From: Cyclospora cayetanensis
Taxonomy: Eukaryota > Apicomplexa > Conoidasida > Eucoccidiorida > Eimeriidae
Direction: 5' to 3'
Assembly: GCF_002999335.1 (NCBI RefSeq)
Contig: NW_020312678.1
Location: forward strand, 124,001 to 188,000
DNA: 64,000 nucleotides
Part shown: in pieces, positions 22,844 through 34,139 of the stretch
Layout of the letters: every line of letters starts with the position of its first letter
How positions within the stretch are numbered: the stretch's first letter is position 1
Program-made: the position numbers and the translations under genes
Notes under the pieces: model-generated
Databases searched by the model: none
Told to the model about the DNA's origin: nothing
The model's input: only the letters and a program-made list of their open reading frames with translations

Positions 22844-25800
22844 ATGAACTGCAACAACAGAGGCCCCGAAGGCTTCGCGGGGGGAACAAAGGGGTCTCAA
22901 CCCCTTGGCGCCGTCTTGCAGCCCTCCAAAGTGGCGATGCAGCATTCCTTTCAACACGGGGGGGCCTTTCAGGATTCCCAAAGCAGCGCCCCCCTCAAAA
23001 TACATCCCGGGGGAGTGCAGACATTTAGCCAGGGGCCCCCGGCGGCCTTTCTCTGGCAACAGAAGGGTCTTAGGGGCCAGAGGCCCCAAGCTCAGGCTCA
23101 GTTGCATGTCGGCGCAGGAACCGTGCAGGGATCTGCGCGGCTGTCGGCTCGCCTGCCTCTCTGCGGGTTGACTTCCCAGCAGGGGCATGGCCTTATGATG
23201 CCACTCTTCATGAATCAAGGCCTCCACTCCAATTCGTGGGGTAACCCTGACATGTGCCAAGGCTTTGTGAGCACTGGGGGGGGAGTGCCACAAAGCCCTG
23301 CACAAACGTTAATATCTGAGGCTTCTTCTCGAAAGGGCCACAGCCGAGGGGGCCCCTCGGGGCCCCTGAAGGGAATCGTCCAGGGGCCGGTGATTCCCAA
23401 CGAAGGGCAGCCGCTCGCGCATCCTCTTGCCCCCTTTGTTGCGCGACGGGGGCCCCCTTTCGTGACAGCTGTGTTCTCCTCTGGGGTCCCACGAAGGGCC
23501 CCAGGGGCCCCTCCCCCGACCCCCGGGTTCAGCCGCCTCGTCTACAAGGGGCCCCTGGTCCCCTCGAAGCTCGTCTCTCCTCCGTGCAATTCAGTCTCAG
23601 TCTCTCCTCCTACGCCCAGTAGGGAAGAGCAGCAACATCATCGCCTGCAGCAGTGGCAGGCCTATGCCATGCAAACTCAGGGTCGCCTGCAGGGGCCGCA
23701 GCAACAGCTTCCTGAGAGGACCAACTTTGGGCCCCCCCCCCCCTTCACGGAAGGGCCCCTCCACCAATCTATGGAGGGGCCCAAAGGCGTCCCTGGGGGT
23801 GTCGTCTTCATGCAGCAGCAGCAGCAGAGACTACCACGCCAGCTACCGGCTGCCGCTGCTGCAGCAGAAGTGCAAAACTTCGGAACGGCCTTGCTCGCGC
23901 AGCCTCCGGACCCCCATGCGGGAAATAAGCACCACCACCACGCTCTCAAGAATTTGTTGGGTAACTTAGAAAGAGAGCAGGAAACCCCATATAGGATAGG
24001 CAAGGAATATGCAGAGGGCCTGCAGCTAGAAGGAGAGGCTCAAGCACCCCAAAGTGCGCTGCAGAGCGAAGGTGAGAAGGCGGGAAACGCTGTTTCCGAC
24101 CCTAACGGGGGCAAAGCTCAGAGCCAGCTGTGTGACACTTGTGACGAGGACCCCGCCTTTAGTTGCGATTTAGAGGAAAGCTCCAGTCATTCTGCACAAG
24201 AGGGTCCCCTGTGGACACGAGCCTCAACTGGAGGCGCCTTGCCACGACGTAACTCATTTAGTCAAGCTGCTCGGGGCCTGCAGGGTACTTTAAATGGTGC
24301 GAGAAGTGCAGGCTTTCGCTCTGCTTCTGCCCAACCTGTACCGAGCACGCATCCCCAGGAGGAGATTTCCGATGAGCAGTTGCTGCTACACCACGAGGCT
24401 CACATCTTTAGCCCTAGGAGTGCTCTGGCCTCTTCCCAATCCACGGCTGCTCCCTTAGGGGGACCACCTCCTGCAGAGGGTTGCACAAGCATGGGTGACT
24501 TAGCAGCCTCGCAGCAAGAGACAAGGCTGCGTGAGGCCGGGGGGGGGGACCTGACGAGACAGAACCGTGAAGAAGGAGCCATCGAGGAGAGGACGGCAGA
24601 GACAGGAGAGGGAAACTGCAGGGGGCCCTCTACAACCACGGCTTCGGATTGCCAAAGCACAAGCGACAGGGATACCGAAGATGGTCTTGATGAGGAGAGC
24701 AAGGCACTTAGCAAGGCTGATGGTGATGGGGAGGAACCCCAGCCTCAGCCCGAACGGTATATCAAGGTACTAGTACCAGGTTACGTGGAGTGGAGGCAAC
24801 GCCAGCTGAAGGAGCTGGGGGGGGGGGGGGCCTTTCTAGTGAGTTCGAGGACTCTTTAGAGTCTCGGAACCAAGGGACGACGGGGGAGGCTGCATGCACA
24901 GACTGTGCGTGGGATACTGAGCTTGTCGTTGAGACATCCCGAAAGGGCTTGGGGCGAGAAGTAGTGGTAAACACCAAGCAGTGCAGAGCAGAGCGACCCC
25001 TCATCAACACCTGCGTAGAAAGACTGGGGTGGACGCGCGATGACGAGACAAACAACAAAGGTAACAAACAGAGAGAAGGGCAGGAAGGCAGCCGGGAGGA
25101 CGGGGAGAGGGCATATGTTGTAGACAGCTGCAGGCTCGAGGGTGCTCGCTTGGGGCAGCAGAGTCCTTCGAGGCTTTTGCGGAATGCACGGGGGATAATA
25201 GGATAGAAGAGCATGCAGAGAAATGTACCCAAGTGCTGCAGGAGTCAGAGCGGTGACTCTAGGAGCACCTTCCTGTAGGGCGCAGAAGAAGGAGGGGGAG
25301 GGAAGGAGGGCTGGACTCTGAGAGTTCAGGTGCTTTGTGCTGGTGTTCGCGCTGTCTCTACATCTCAGGAAACATCATTTGGCTGGGGGGCTCCGTGCCG
25401 GACCACGACCATTTGCATTTTATGAGAAACGCACAAGTAGTGAATCGGTTCCCTGGCATGTGGGATATGACAAAGAAGAGGATGCTCTCCAAGATTCTCT
25501 ACTTCTACCAGGACCTTTTCCCTGAAATCTACGACTTTTCCCCTCCTTGCTGGTCATTTCCTGAGGATCGCGGTGAGCCTGGGCCTTGAAGCCTTTTGTG
25601 GGGAATAATAATTCCTCTTGGGAGAGGCAGCGTAGGGGTCCAAACAACAGTCAGAGGAACAAGACACGCATACACATACGTACATGCGTACAGATACATA
25701 TATATATATATATATCCGCATTCATACCTCCTGGGGAGGCTGACGCTGATTTGTGTGCTGCTTTTTGAATATTGTGCAGCTCGCATAGAAGAGATTTTGC

Positions 25801-28800
25801 ACCCTCGAAACACAGACACATACATTATCAAGCCGGATGGTGGTGCGATGGGCAGTGGAGTGCAACTAGTCTCTCGGTACAAGGATATTGACGCAGTCAT
25901 TCTGCGGGGCGAGGGGAATTACGTCATGCAAAAATACATTGACAACCCCAGACTCCTTAATAGGCGCAAGTTCGACCTCAGGATTTACGCCGCTATTTAC
26001 TGCGTTACAAAGCAGCTCAAGGCAAGAAACGCAAACACACCATACGTAGACCCTCAAGCTACAAACCAGTCCTCCCCCAAAGCCTAGCATATACCCAAGT
26101 AGAAGGAGTGCAGCGAAGACTTGGTCCCTTGTGAGGGTGTAAGAAGGGGTTCAGAAAGCTGAGGACTGCCCCGAGGAACGCATCATAAGCCTTTCCAGCC
26201 AAGACTTGAAAACTTTGTTTCTCGAAGAAGAGTCTTCGTCTTCCCTGCATGTGCTGTTGAATACTTACAAGTGTGTGCACACGGGGAAAGCGACGCTAGT
26301 TGATGCTTGTGATTTTTGGTACAGGTCTATGTGTCCAAAGTTGGTATGGCCCGTTTCTGCACTGACGAGTACCGAGCGCCTACCCGAAGGAATCAAGACA
26401 ATGCATTTATGCATTTAACCAATTATTCCATTAACAAAGAGAACACGAGTTCCTTCATTCGTTCCCCCGACATTCATAGCAACACCAACAGCAAGCGGCT
26501 CCTTAAGGACGTTCTTGAGGACCTTAGAGCAGCAGGCAAGTTCTACCACACATGGCCTCGCGCGGCTCCTGAGCTATCTCCACATGCTGCAGCTCTGCAT
26601 GCAAATGCTATACTGCGACTGGCAAGTCCTTGTTGCGGCTTCCCTAAATCGAATATATGTATGTGTGTGTGTGTTTGCGTGATGTGCATGCGTAGGCGTG
26701 AATGTACAGAAGGTGTGGCGCAACATAAAGGACATAACTGTGAAGACCTTCGTCTGTCTGCAGCCTTGGCTGAATTTGAGGTATCGCCATGTTTATAGAG
26801 GGGCCAAGCAGCACGAGGCTTCCCGATGCTTTCAATTCCTCGGACTGGATATTCTGTTAGATGAAGACGACAACTGCTGGCTCTTGGAAGTGAACTCGAA
26901 TCCCTCCCTTCGCATCGATTACTTTGACAGCCAGGTATGCCCCCCCTTTGTAAGGAAGCAAGGCGGCAGTCTCAGAGGGTCTCGGCAAGAGTGGCAGAGC
27001 GAACTCGAGGTGGAGGCAAAGGGGGTGCGTAGGCGGGAGGGTTCGCCCCTTGGCGCTTTCGTTCATTACTGAGGCTTTTTTGCGGCTACAAAGGCGGGCT
27101 GGCACAATACTGGGGAAATATTTAGAGTGCCTTCCCCGCTGATCACCCCGCCTTGCACTGTTTGTGGGATTATGCGTGCTGGGGCGCAGTACGAAGGCAT
27201 CGACGTGCAGCTGGAGAGTACAATGGATAGAGCAATCAAAGAGCCTGTTGTTAGCGAGGCCTTAGCCCTTGCCAGCAAGCTGCTGCTTAAGCCGGACCGC
27301 AAAAAGCTGCGCGGGGGGGGCAGCGCGTTGGGGAGCGAAGCATCGGCAGGAAAGAGAACGGCTGCGAAGATCCAAGGCAGCCCAACAGCAGCACGTGCAG
27401 CTGCTGGGGGTCGCACCACCAAGGCGAAGGGTCAGCCTGCTGTCGGCAGTAGGAGTTCTAAGGCTAAAAAGACAGACGCGGAGACGACTGGAGTCTCCCC
27501 GCAAGGCCCAGCGGCACCGGAGTTGCTCGAGACGGTCTCCCCGATCTCTTCCCCAGCATCGCCCTCTGCTAGCGGCTTGCCCATAGATCGTCAAAAGATA
27601 CTTCGGCAACTATGCTCAGTGCGCGCTGCAACAAAAAAGCCTGAGGTTTGCTCAGAAACCCTGTATACCCCTAAAGCGGCACGATCTACTTTTGTAGTTG
27701 GCTTTGTTTTTTCCCTGACTTTGGCCCTATCTTTGGGTCCTTTTATTCCTGCATGGTGAAACAGACTTTGATATTTGCAAGCGTACCAGCCGCCATAGGG
27801 TCCTAAGCTTTTCGCTTTGTGTGGGCGCCGCTGCCGATTTGTGTGCAGACCCCCTCGCCTTGCCAAGACACATCTGACAGCGTGGCCCCTCGAGGGGAGG
27901 TTTCCCGCAGTCTCCAGCCGTCCCAAGGGATGTCTCTTAGGCGGTGCCTCTCTGTAAGCAACAGCAGTGCTGGTCTGGAGGAGAAAAGACGCGTCCGAAG
28001 GGTCAACAGTACTGAGAACCTCTCCTCTCACGGACCCTTGTCGGGAGGAGCGTTGAAGGCAAGGCCTTGCATGACTCCTGCTGTTACTGCTGGAGGGTCA
28101 GAGGCCTCCAAGGGATCGCCTAAAGCACCAACGCCTTCCCAGGAAGGCTTTAGCGCTCTTTCGTTGCCTTCTGCAGCTTCGCTGTATAATCGCAGGGCCA
28201 AAGCCAGAGATGCTCCTAGGGGGGATGCCCAAGGCGACGTCTCTGATTCGGAGGCAGGAGATCGCATTTGTCCGCAAGTGGACGATGAACTGGTTTCCGC
28301 TGCCTATAAGGAGATCGAAAAGTGCATGGAGTGCTTCAACGTGCTGGGCTTGCGCTTCCAAAGAACCTCCATGCTGGCGCTCAAGCAGAACAGCACCTGC
28401 AGCAACAGCAGATGGGGAAACTGCGGAGGGCAGCAAGGCGACGAGGCAGCAGCCAACAAAACACAGAGAAAAGCCCCAAAGACCCGCATGCGTGCCCCCT
28501 TCAGGCCGTTTCTTAGAAAGGACCGTCATGCGAAGAAGGGAGCGCAGCCCGTCAAGAGTACTTACACCAAGTTGCATAAGGTAATCGGCCTGCCTGCAGT
28601 AGCCTTGGTGGCTGCCGTCCTCCAGACTACAGTCGATGTTTCTGCATTTTGAAGCTTTGGGGGCGAAGGTCTATGTGTGACTGTCCTGATTATCTCCGCA
28701 ACAGCGTCTGTGGCAAAAGCAGCAAACGTCCTACTTTCGCTGAGCCCTTCTCAGCGCTGTGCTCCTCGCGCGTAGTGTGGGCTATTGTGGATCGCCCTCT

Positions 28801-31618
28801 CAGGAATTTCATTTCTAAATTATGAAACCATTAATTCTGGCAATTCTTTGCATGTGCGCATTTGCCCTGCCTCTGCGAACAGGATATTCTAAAGCCCATG
28901 CCTGCGAAAGAGCTGTCTCCCCAGGGCTGCTGGCTGTCTCTGGAGTCGGAGGCCCTAGTGCTTACAGAGCAAACAAGCCTGGTGCGAAGAGTGCAGCTTT
29001 TGTTCGAAAGGCTTATCGAGTTTCCCAAACGAATTGCTCTGGAGCGGAGCAGATGGGTGCAAGTCTGCGAAGCCGCGAATTTCAAGGAAGTTGTGCGGAA
29101 GGTAAAGGCCACCGGATGATGGGGGCCTATAGGGGGCCTCGTGAATCCTCAGCTGCGCGAAAAGCATGTGCCCAGATAGAGTGGAGCCCTAGAGAGTGGC
29201 ATGTATCTGCGAGAAGGCAGCGCAGCCGCAGCCTTTTCGCAGAGGAGTAGTGGCCGCAAAAGGTTCAGATGTACGTGTTGCCGCTGTATCGTGTGGCGAG
29301 CCGTCCTTCCCCTGCGCACAAGAGCAGCAGCACGGCATGTCTCCCTCCTATCTGTGCTGCTGCGTGCGCCTCTCTCTTCCCGCAGGTTTATGTGGCCATG
29401 GAGTCCTCTCAAGTGCGGGGCATCCGAGGGAGCACTCCTCAGCCGCCGTTCACATCCTTCAAGCCATTGCCGCCCACGCAAAGCCCCCCCCCGACGATAC
29501 CTCTGCGCAGCAAGGCGAGTCGGTCCGGCTCCTTCCACAGGAGCGCAAGTGCAGCTTCTGTGCTGCCGGATTCATCTGACTGCCCAGGATGCACTTCTGC
29601 AGCGTTTGGCTTTCATGGCCGTCCAGGGGGCCTCGTGCGGCAGCGCAGCAACGCCAGCGGCACCGCTGTGGGCCTCTCGAATCTCCGAGTGAGCCGCCGT
29701 CGACGACTCACCCTGAGCGACCTGGATAGTTTGTTTGTTCAGCAGCTCCAGCAAATGCGCAGGCAGACACAGCTGCAGGATAGTGGCCGAGGGTTGGGCC
29801 TGTTGGAATTCGCTCACATGCTCAAGATCCTCGCCGTAATCCTGTACCCGTTTCTGCCCCCGAAGGCCACCCTCGTGGCGCTCTTCCTCGCGGAGACGGG
29901 CACGAAGGCTGAGGGCGGCATTGAAGAGGTCGTGGGGGCTCTGGAGAGGGAAGAGCAGCTAGCGCTAGCTCCGGGAGGCGCGGCGGGGGTGCTGGGTGCG
30001 GCTGCCTTGGCGCGTGCGCGGTCGTCCGCGCTCAAGGAAACGCTGGCAAAGCAAAGGGAGGAGGGGACTGGAGCGCAGTCGGAGGAGGCCGCTTCGACTG
30101 CGTCAAACTTGCCGTCCAGCCAGGATTGCGCAGTGGCGGAGGAAAAGGAGTCCCCAAAGAGGGCTTTGCCCGCGGCGGCTCCCCAGGAAAAAGAGGGGGA
30201 GAAGGGTGCTCGGGGGAAGAGTGCGCAGACAGAGTGCAGGGGCCCCTCTTCTCTGCCTGCTGGCGCGCAGCAGGCAACGGAGAAGGTGGCTCCAGGTGCA
30301 CCTGATTCCCCGGCAAAAGAAGGAGACGGCGGCAAGCAGAGGCCCCCTTCCGAGTGCGCTGCACGCCCTGCAACGGCTGCTGAAGAGGCCATAACCCAGC
30401 TCTCTCGGAAAGTTGCGGAGGGGACCTCTCAGCTGAGCATCTTGAACGCGAATGAGCAGCACCTGGAGCGGCATTTGCAGCAGCTGCATGGGCTCCGCCA
30501 AGATTACATTGAGCAACAGGGGGCGTTGTTGAGGCAGCGAGGGTTGACGGGCGCTGCTGGCAGCCTCGAGCCTCTCGTGAGAATCGCAAATCTGGAGGAT
30601 ATCTTCGGAGCTCACCAGCAGTACAGCAAGAACCGTCAGCAGCAGCAGCAGGGACGGCTGCGCCGGCAGTCGGGGGGGAGAGAGACAGCTACAACGCTGG
30701 AAGCGCTTAACAAGGATCTGAAGGCCTGCGAGGCAGCGATTCGCAGCGGGGCAGAGGAGCTCGAGAAAACGATGCGCGTGCGAGCAGCTGTGGCTGTGCG
30801 ACACCAACAACACGAAACGGAGCTCCGGCAAATGCGAACGCAGCTGCAGCAGCAGCCCCCCCAGGAGCAGGAGGAGCAGCAGCAGCAGCAGATGCAGCCA
30901 CGCTCGGGCAGCGACGGCGACCACATCAGTGCCAAACAGGAGCCAGACGGATCCAAAGCCGAGCTGCAAGACCCCGCTAGGAGCCTGAGCGCCTCATCGG
31001 AGGGGAGTCTCACGGATCTGGAAAAGCGGTTGCCTCCCACAGGCTCCCCTGAGGGAAAAGCAGCAGCAGCCAGGCGCGAAAGCAGCAAGCCAAGCGGGAA
31101 AGGAAGCCTCCAGGATACCAACAACGAGCACTCGACAGAGCTGCGCAGTCTGCCTGCAGAGCGGCGCGATAATTGCGGATCCCATCCCGCAGGTATGGGA
31201 AAGGGAGGTTCTCATGTGCAAACTTCGGCAGGAGGTTCTCATGGATGCATGCATCCTCCGAATCTCCCCGAATGGCATGAGCCTTTATGCGCAGCGTGGC
31301 CAGACATTAATTCTCAGATATTGGGGACAGTACCGAAAAAGGCGCTTAAGGAGGCTTTCGAGAGGCTCATAGACTTCATGGAATTGAGGCTCGACCTCTT
31401 CCACTGTAACGCGCAGTTTGTTGCTCACTGATGCCTTCCTTCCCCAGAGACTCGAGGCTACTTGGGAAGGCTACTGGATTGAGTGCCCTCGCTGGAACGG
31501 TCCTTCCTTCGAGGATAGGCTGAGGAGAAACACTCTAGCTTCTGCCGTGAGAAAGGGGGGGAGAGCGGGGGGAAAAAAGGGTCTGTCGAAGGACTTAGTG
31601 AGAGCAAGCCTTCGGTGA
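22844..31618 (+). CDS. TTLL11/TTLL6-like tubulin polyglutamylase, at least nine exons
   Basis: Exons 22844-24779, 25369-25572, 25780-26021, 26325-26535, 26696-26934, 27190-27645, 27849-28580, 28883-29101 and 29386 to about 31415 join in phase to roughly 2090 residues. A ~640-residue Gly/Pro/Gln-rich N-terminus precedes the TTL catalytic domain (about 646-980): FRNAQVVNRFPG-like region (here MRNAQVVNRFPGMWDM), ATP-binding YIIKPDGGAMGSG (K731), KFDLRIY, MARFCT, MHLTNYSIN (824-831) and metal-binding LLEVNSNPSL (E929, N931). Order and spacing match TTLL11/6/13, which extend poly-glutamate chains on tubulin tails and so tune stable microtubules; in a coccidian the likely targets are subpellicular, conoid or flagellar microtubules (inference). 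The long C-terminus is low-complexity with coiled coils. Introns 3 and 4 appear to be GC-AG. A last exon starts at 31448 or 31450 (LEATWEGYWIECPRWNG), but its end is unresolved because donors GCC|GTGAGA and CG|GTGAGA both precede the in-frame stop at 31618. Confidence 0.92.
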
Positions 31619-33947
31619 GAGGCTCCTCCTTACTACAAGGGAGAGGCGTGCAAAGACGTGTGCGTTGTACAAATATTTTCTTTGCGTGGCTGCCGCTCTC
31701 CGTGTGTGGGAGCCACATGTGTCACAGCTCCTCAAGTGCTCTTTTGCGCAAGCAGTTACGTGGTTGGCGCTATAGGCGCTGGCTTTCAGTATCGCAGGCT
31801 GTACAAGAAGGGAAGTGCTAGAGTAGACAAGTCTGAGCAACTCTCATGCTTCCTAGTCACGATCTGTAGTTTTACTATCTCTGATGCCGCCTGCTGGTAG
31901 CCTAGGGGTCCCCTGTGCATGCGATGGTGCCAGAAAACTTTTAAAAGAGACAAGGGACAGTCCAAGTTTTTCAGCCGGCACCGCAAGGCTTCCTACCTCT
32001 GCGATGGCATCTACTGTTCGTGGTAGTGTGCAGGATCGTCAATCACACCATAGTATCCAAGGGGGAACTGTGTCCTCGCCTTCTGCCGCAGAAGTGTCGC
32101 TGGACGCACTGAATGCATGCACTTGCGAGACACGCAAAGCAGTGGGGGCAGGAAGACAGATGGCAAGGGAGACTTAAGGCGCTGGCTCAAAGTGTCTCCT
32201 CTCCCGTCCTTCATCCGCTAGGCTGCAGTGATCTGACGATGCCGAAAGATTGATATCTGTTCTGCGCTTTCCCACAAGCTGCATGTATATATATATGTAG
32301 CTTGTTTTTTTTGTTGCTTGTTACCGGTGTGTGTGCATGCAATCAGGAGCGGCTCACCAGCAAGACACATACGCATACACACACACACGTGGTCACCCTG
32401 CCTAACGATATATGAACTCCCTAAATAGAACGACAAGGGCGTTTCACAGCAAATACGCAAGGCCAGAAGTACCGTTGTCTGCGTGGTGAACTCCTGTGGA
32501 TTTCCTCTGCCCTTGTGCTTGCAGGCCGAAGTACCGTTTGACTGTTAGCTGCTTGATTGCGAATGCCAACTTAACCCTGATGTGCTCCTCCTGGCTACCT
32601 AGAGGCCTTTTCTATAGGCAATTTTAGCAGCAGCAGCGCTTCTGGGCCGTTGCGTCAACGAAAAGCCCCTCAGCTAAGAGGCCCTGTCTTCATTTGGAAC
32701 GTGCAGGAATAGAAAAAGAGCCACCCGCAGCATCTGCCCCTAGAAAATCGTATAAGGAAGGTCTAAGGGCTCGAAGTGCAGGGAGAACTGCCGCCGCACG
32801 GCATTGGGGGGGCCCAAACAACTAGCAAACAGCGAGACATCCACTACGGCAAATTTGTATCTCGTAGAATCTCGACAGCTTTAGTCCTCGAGGATACATT
32901 TCCCTCGATCTGGCTAGCCAGCCCTTAGTTAGACGGGGGTAGGAGATCTCCAGCTAAGGGCCTGTTTAAAAAAAGGCACATGCCTCACAGAGGCAGCAAA
33001 CTGGCCGGCGCTGAGCCTCGTCGCTGCTGCTCAAACAGATGCTGTGTGGTAGCAGATTCGTAAGATCCTCCATCCCGGTGCAGTTGTCGCACAAGCTTCG
33101 GTATTTCGTCTCCTGCGCCAGCGCCTCCGTAGGCTGACGGCTAAGTTGGACGGCATAGGGGCCTCTGGCCAGGTGTGAAGGGGGCATGTGGCCCTACCAG
33201 TTTAACGCTTGTACGTTTGCGCCGTTTGGATGCGACTACGACTTCATTTCGAAGCGTTATTCAGCGCATCCGCACAAGCCCTTGTGGGGTCGGCCTGTCA
33301 ACTTACCCAGTGAGTAGCAGGCAACGAAAACTGTGTCCAGTACCCGACACGGACTCGCTGGAAAAGGCAGAGCCTATGTTTCCAAAAAATCAAATCAAGA
33401 AGAGCACATGAATGGGTTGCGATGTGTGTATTAGAGGCGAGTTATGCGGCCGTATGCGCGCGCTGGCACGGGGGCTTCCGGGGAGGCGGACGGAGGGAGC
33501 CCAGCTTCGTCTGCATGCAAGAATGTCGGATGCGCTGCGATGGTTGTTTTGCCTCACGTTTTCTCTGTTTTTTGCTTGCAGCTTGAACCTTTTTCTGCTG
33601 CGTTTCTCCCTCTCTGACCTTTTCCCTAGGACGCTCGGCGAAGGTCTTCCTGCTGCGCACAGCGCCTGTGCGTCTGTCTGTACGGCGCGTGTCGTGTGAG
33701 GCGTTTCACCGAAATACCGAATCTCACTGAAGAACAGCCATCGTCTCGACGCGAAGGCACTGGCCTTTTGCAAACTGGGCAGCTTCCTCGCCTCGACAGC
33801 TCGCCTCTGGCTGCACCCGCGACTCCGCGGAGAACATCCTCCCCGCTGGCAGAGCGTGGTAGGAGCTTCTCTCCCGTCGTTGAACTTCAGAAGCGCCTTC
33901 CCGCCAAAAGAAACAACTGCTTGCTCAGAAAGCTCCTCCGAGGGCAA

Positions 33948-33982
<35 letters not shown>

Positions 33983-34139
33983 GGAGGCGATTCTCCACAC
34001 CCCTTCGCTTCCATGGCCGTATAGGACCCCCATTCGAAGACTTGAAGGCACACCACACTCACCTCTTTTCTGCAGACTTTCACGCCTCCCGCCATCCCGA
34101 CTCTTCCCTCTTGGCTCCTCTGCTCCCTCCTGTGCCGCC
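31619..34139. other. intergenic region between TTLL gene and NDH2
   Basis: About 2.5 kb. It probably holds the TTLL 3' UTR and possibly one more 3' exon (31799-31900, after ATCGCAG, beginning LYKKGSARVDKSEQL). The remainder to 33.4 kb shows nothing recognisable apart from small AT and CA runs near 32285 and 32375. From 33696 an open frame leads without a stop into NDH2 exon 1. Confidence 0.45.
33948..33980 (+). repeat. (GCT)11 trinucleotide run upstream of NDH2
   Basis: Eleven perfect GCT units. In the frame of NDH2 exon 1 they would read as eleven alanines in a possible N-terminal extension; if translation starts at 34140 they are 5' UTR. Runs of this trinucleotide class are characteristic of Eimeria-type genomes. 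Confidence 0.95.

Noticed and set aside
22300..24300. TTTAGGG-like words suggesting interstitial telomere repeats
   Set aside because: Only single scattered copies occur here and elsewhere, never in tandem.
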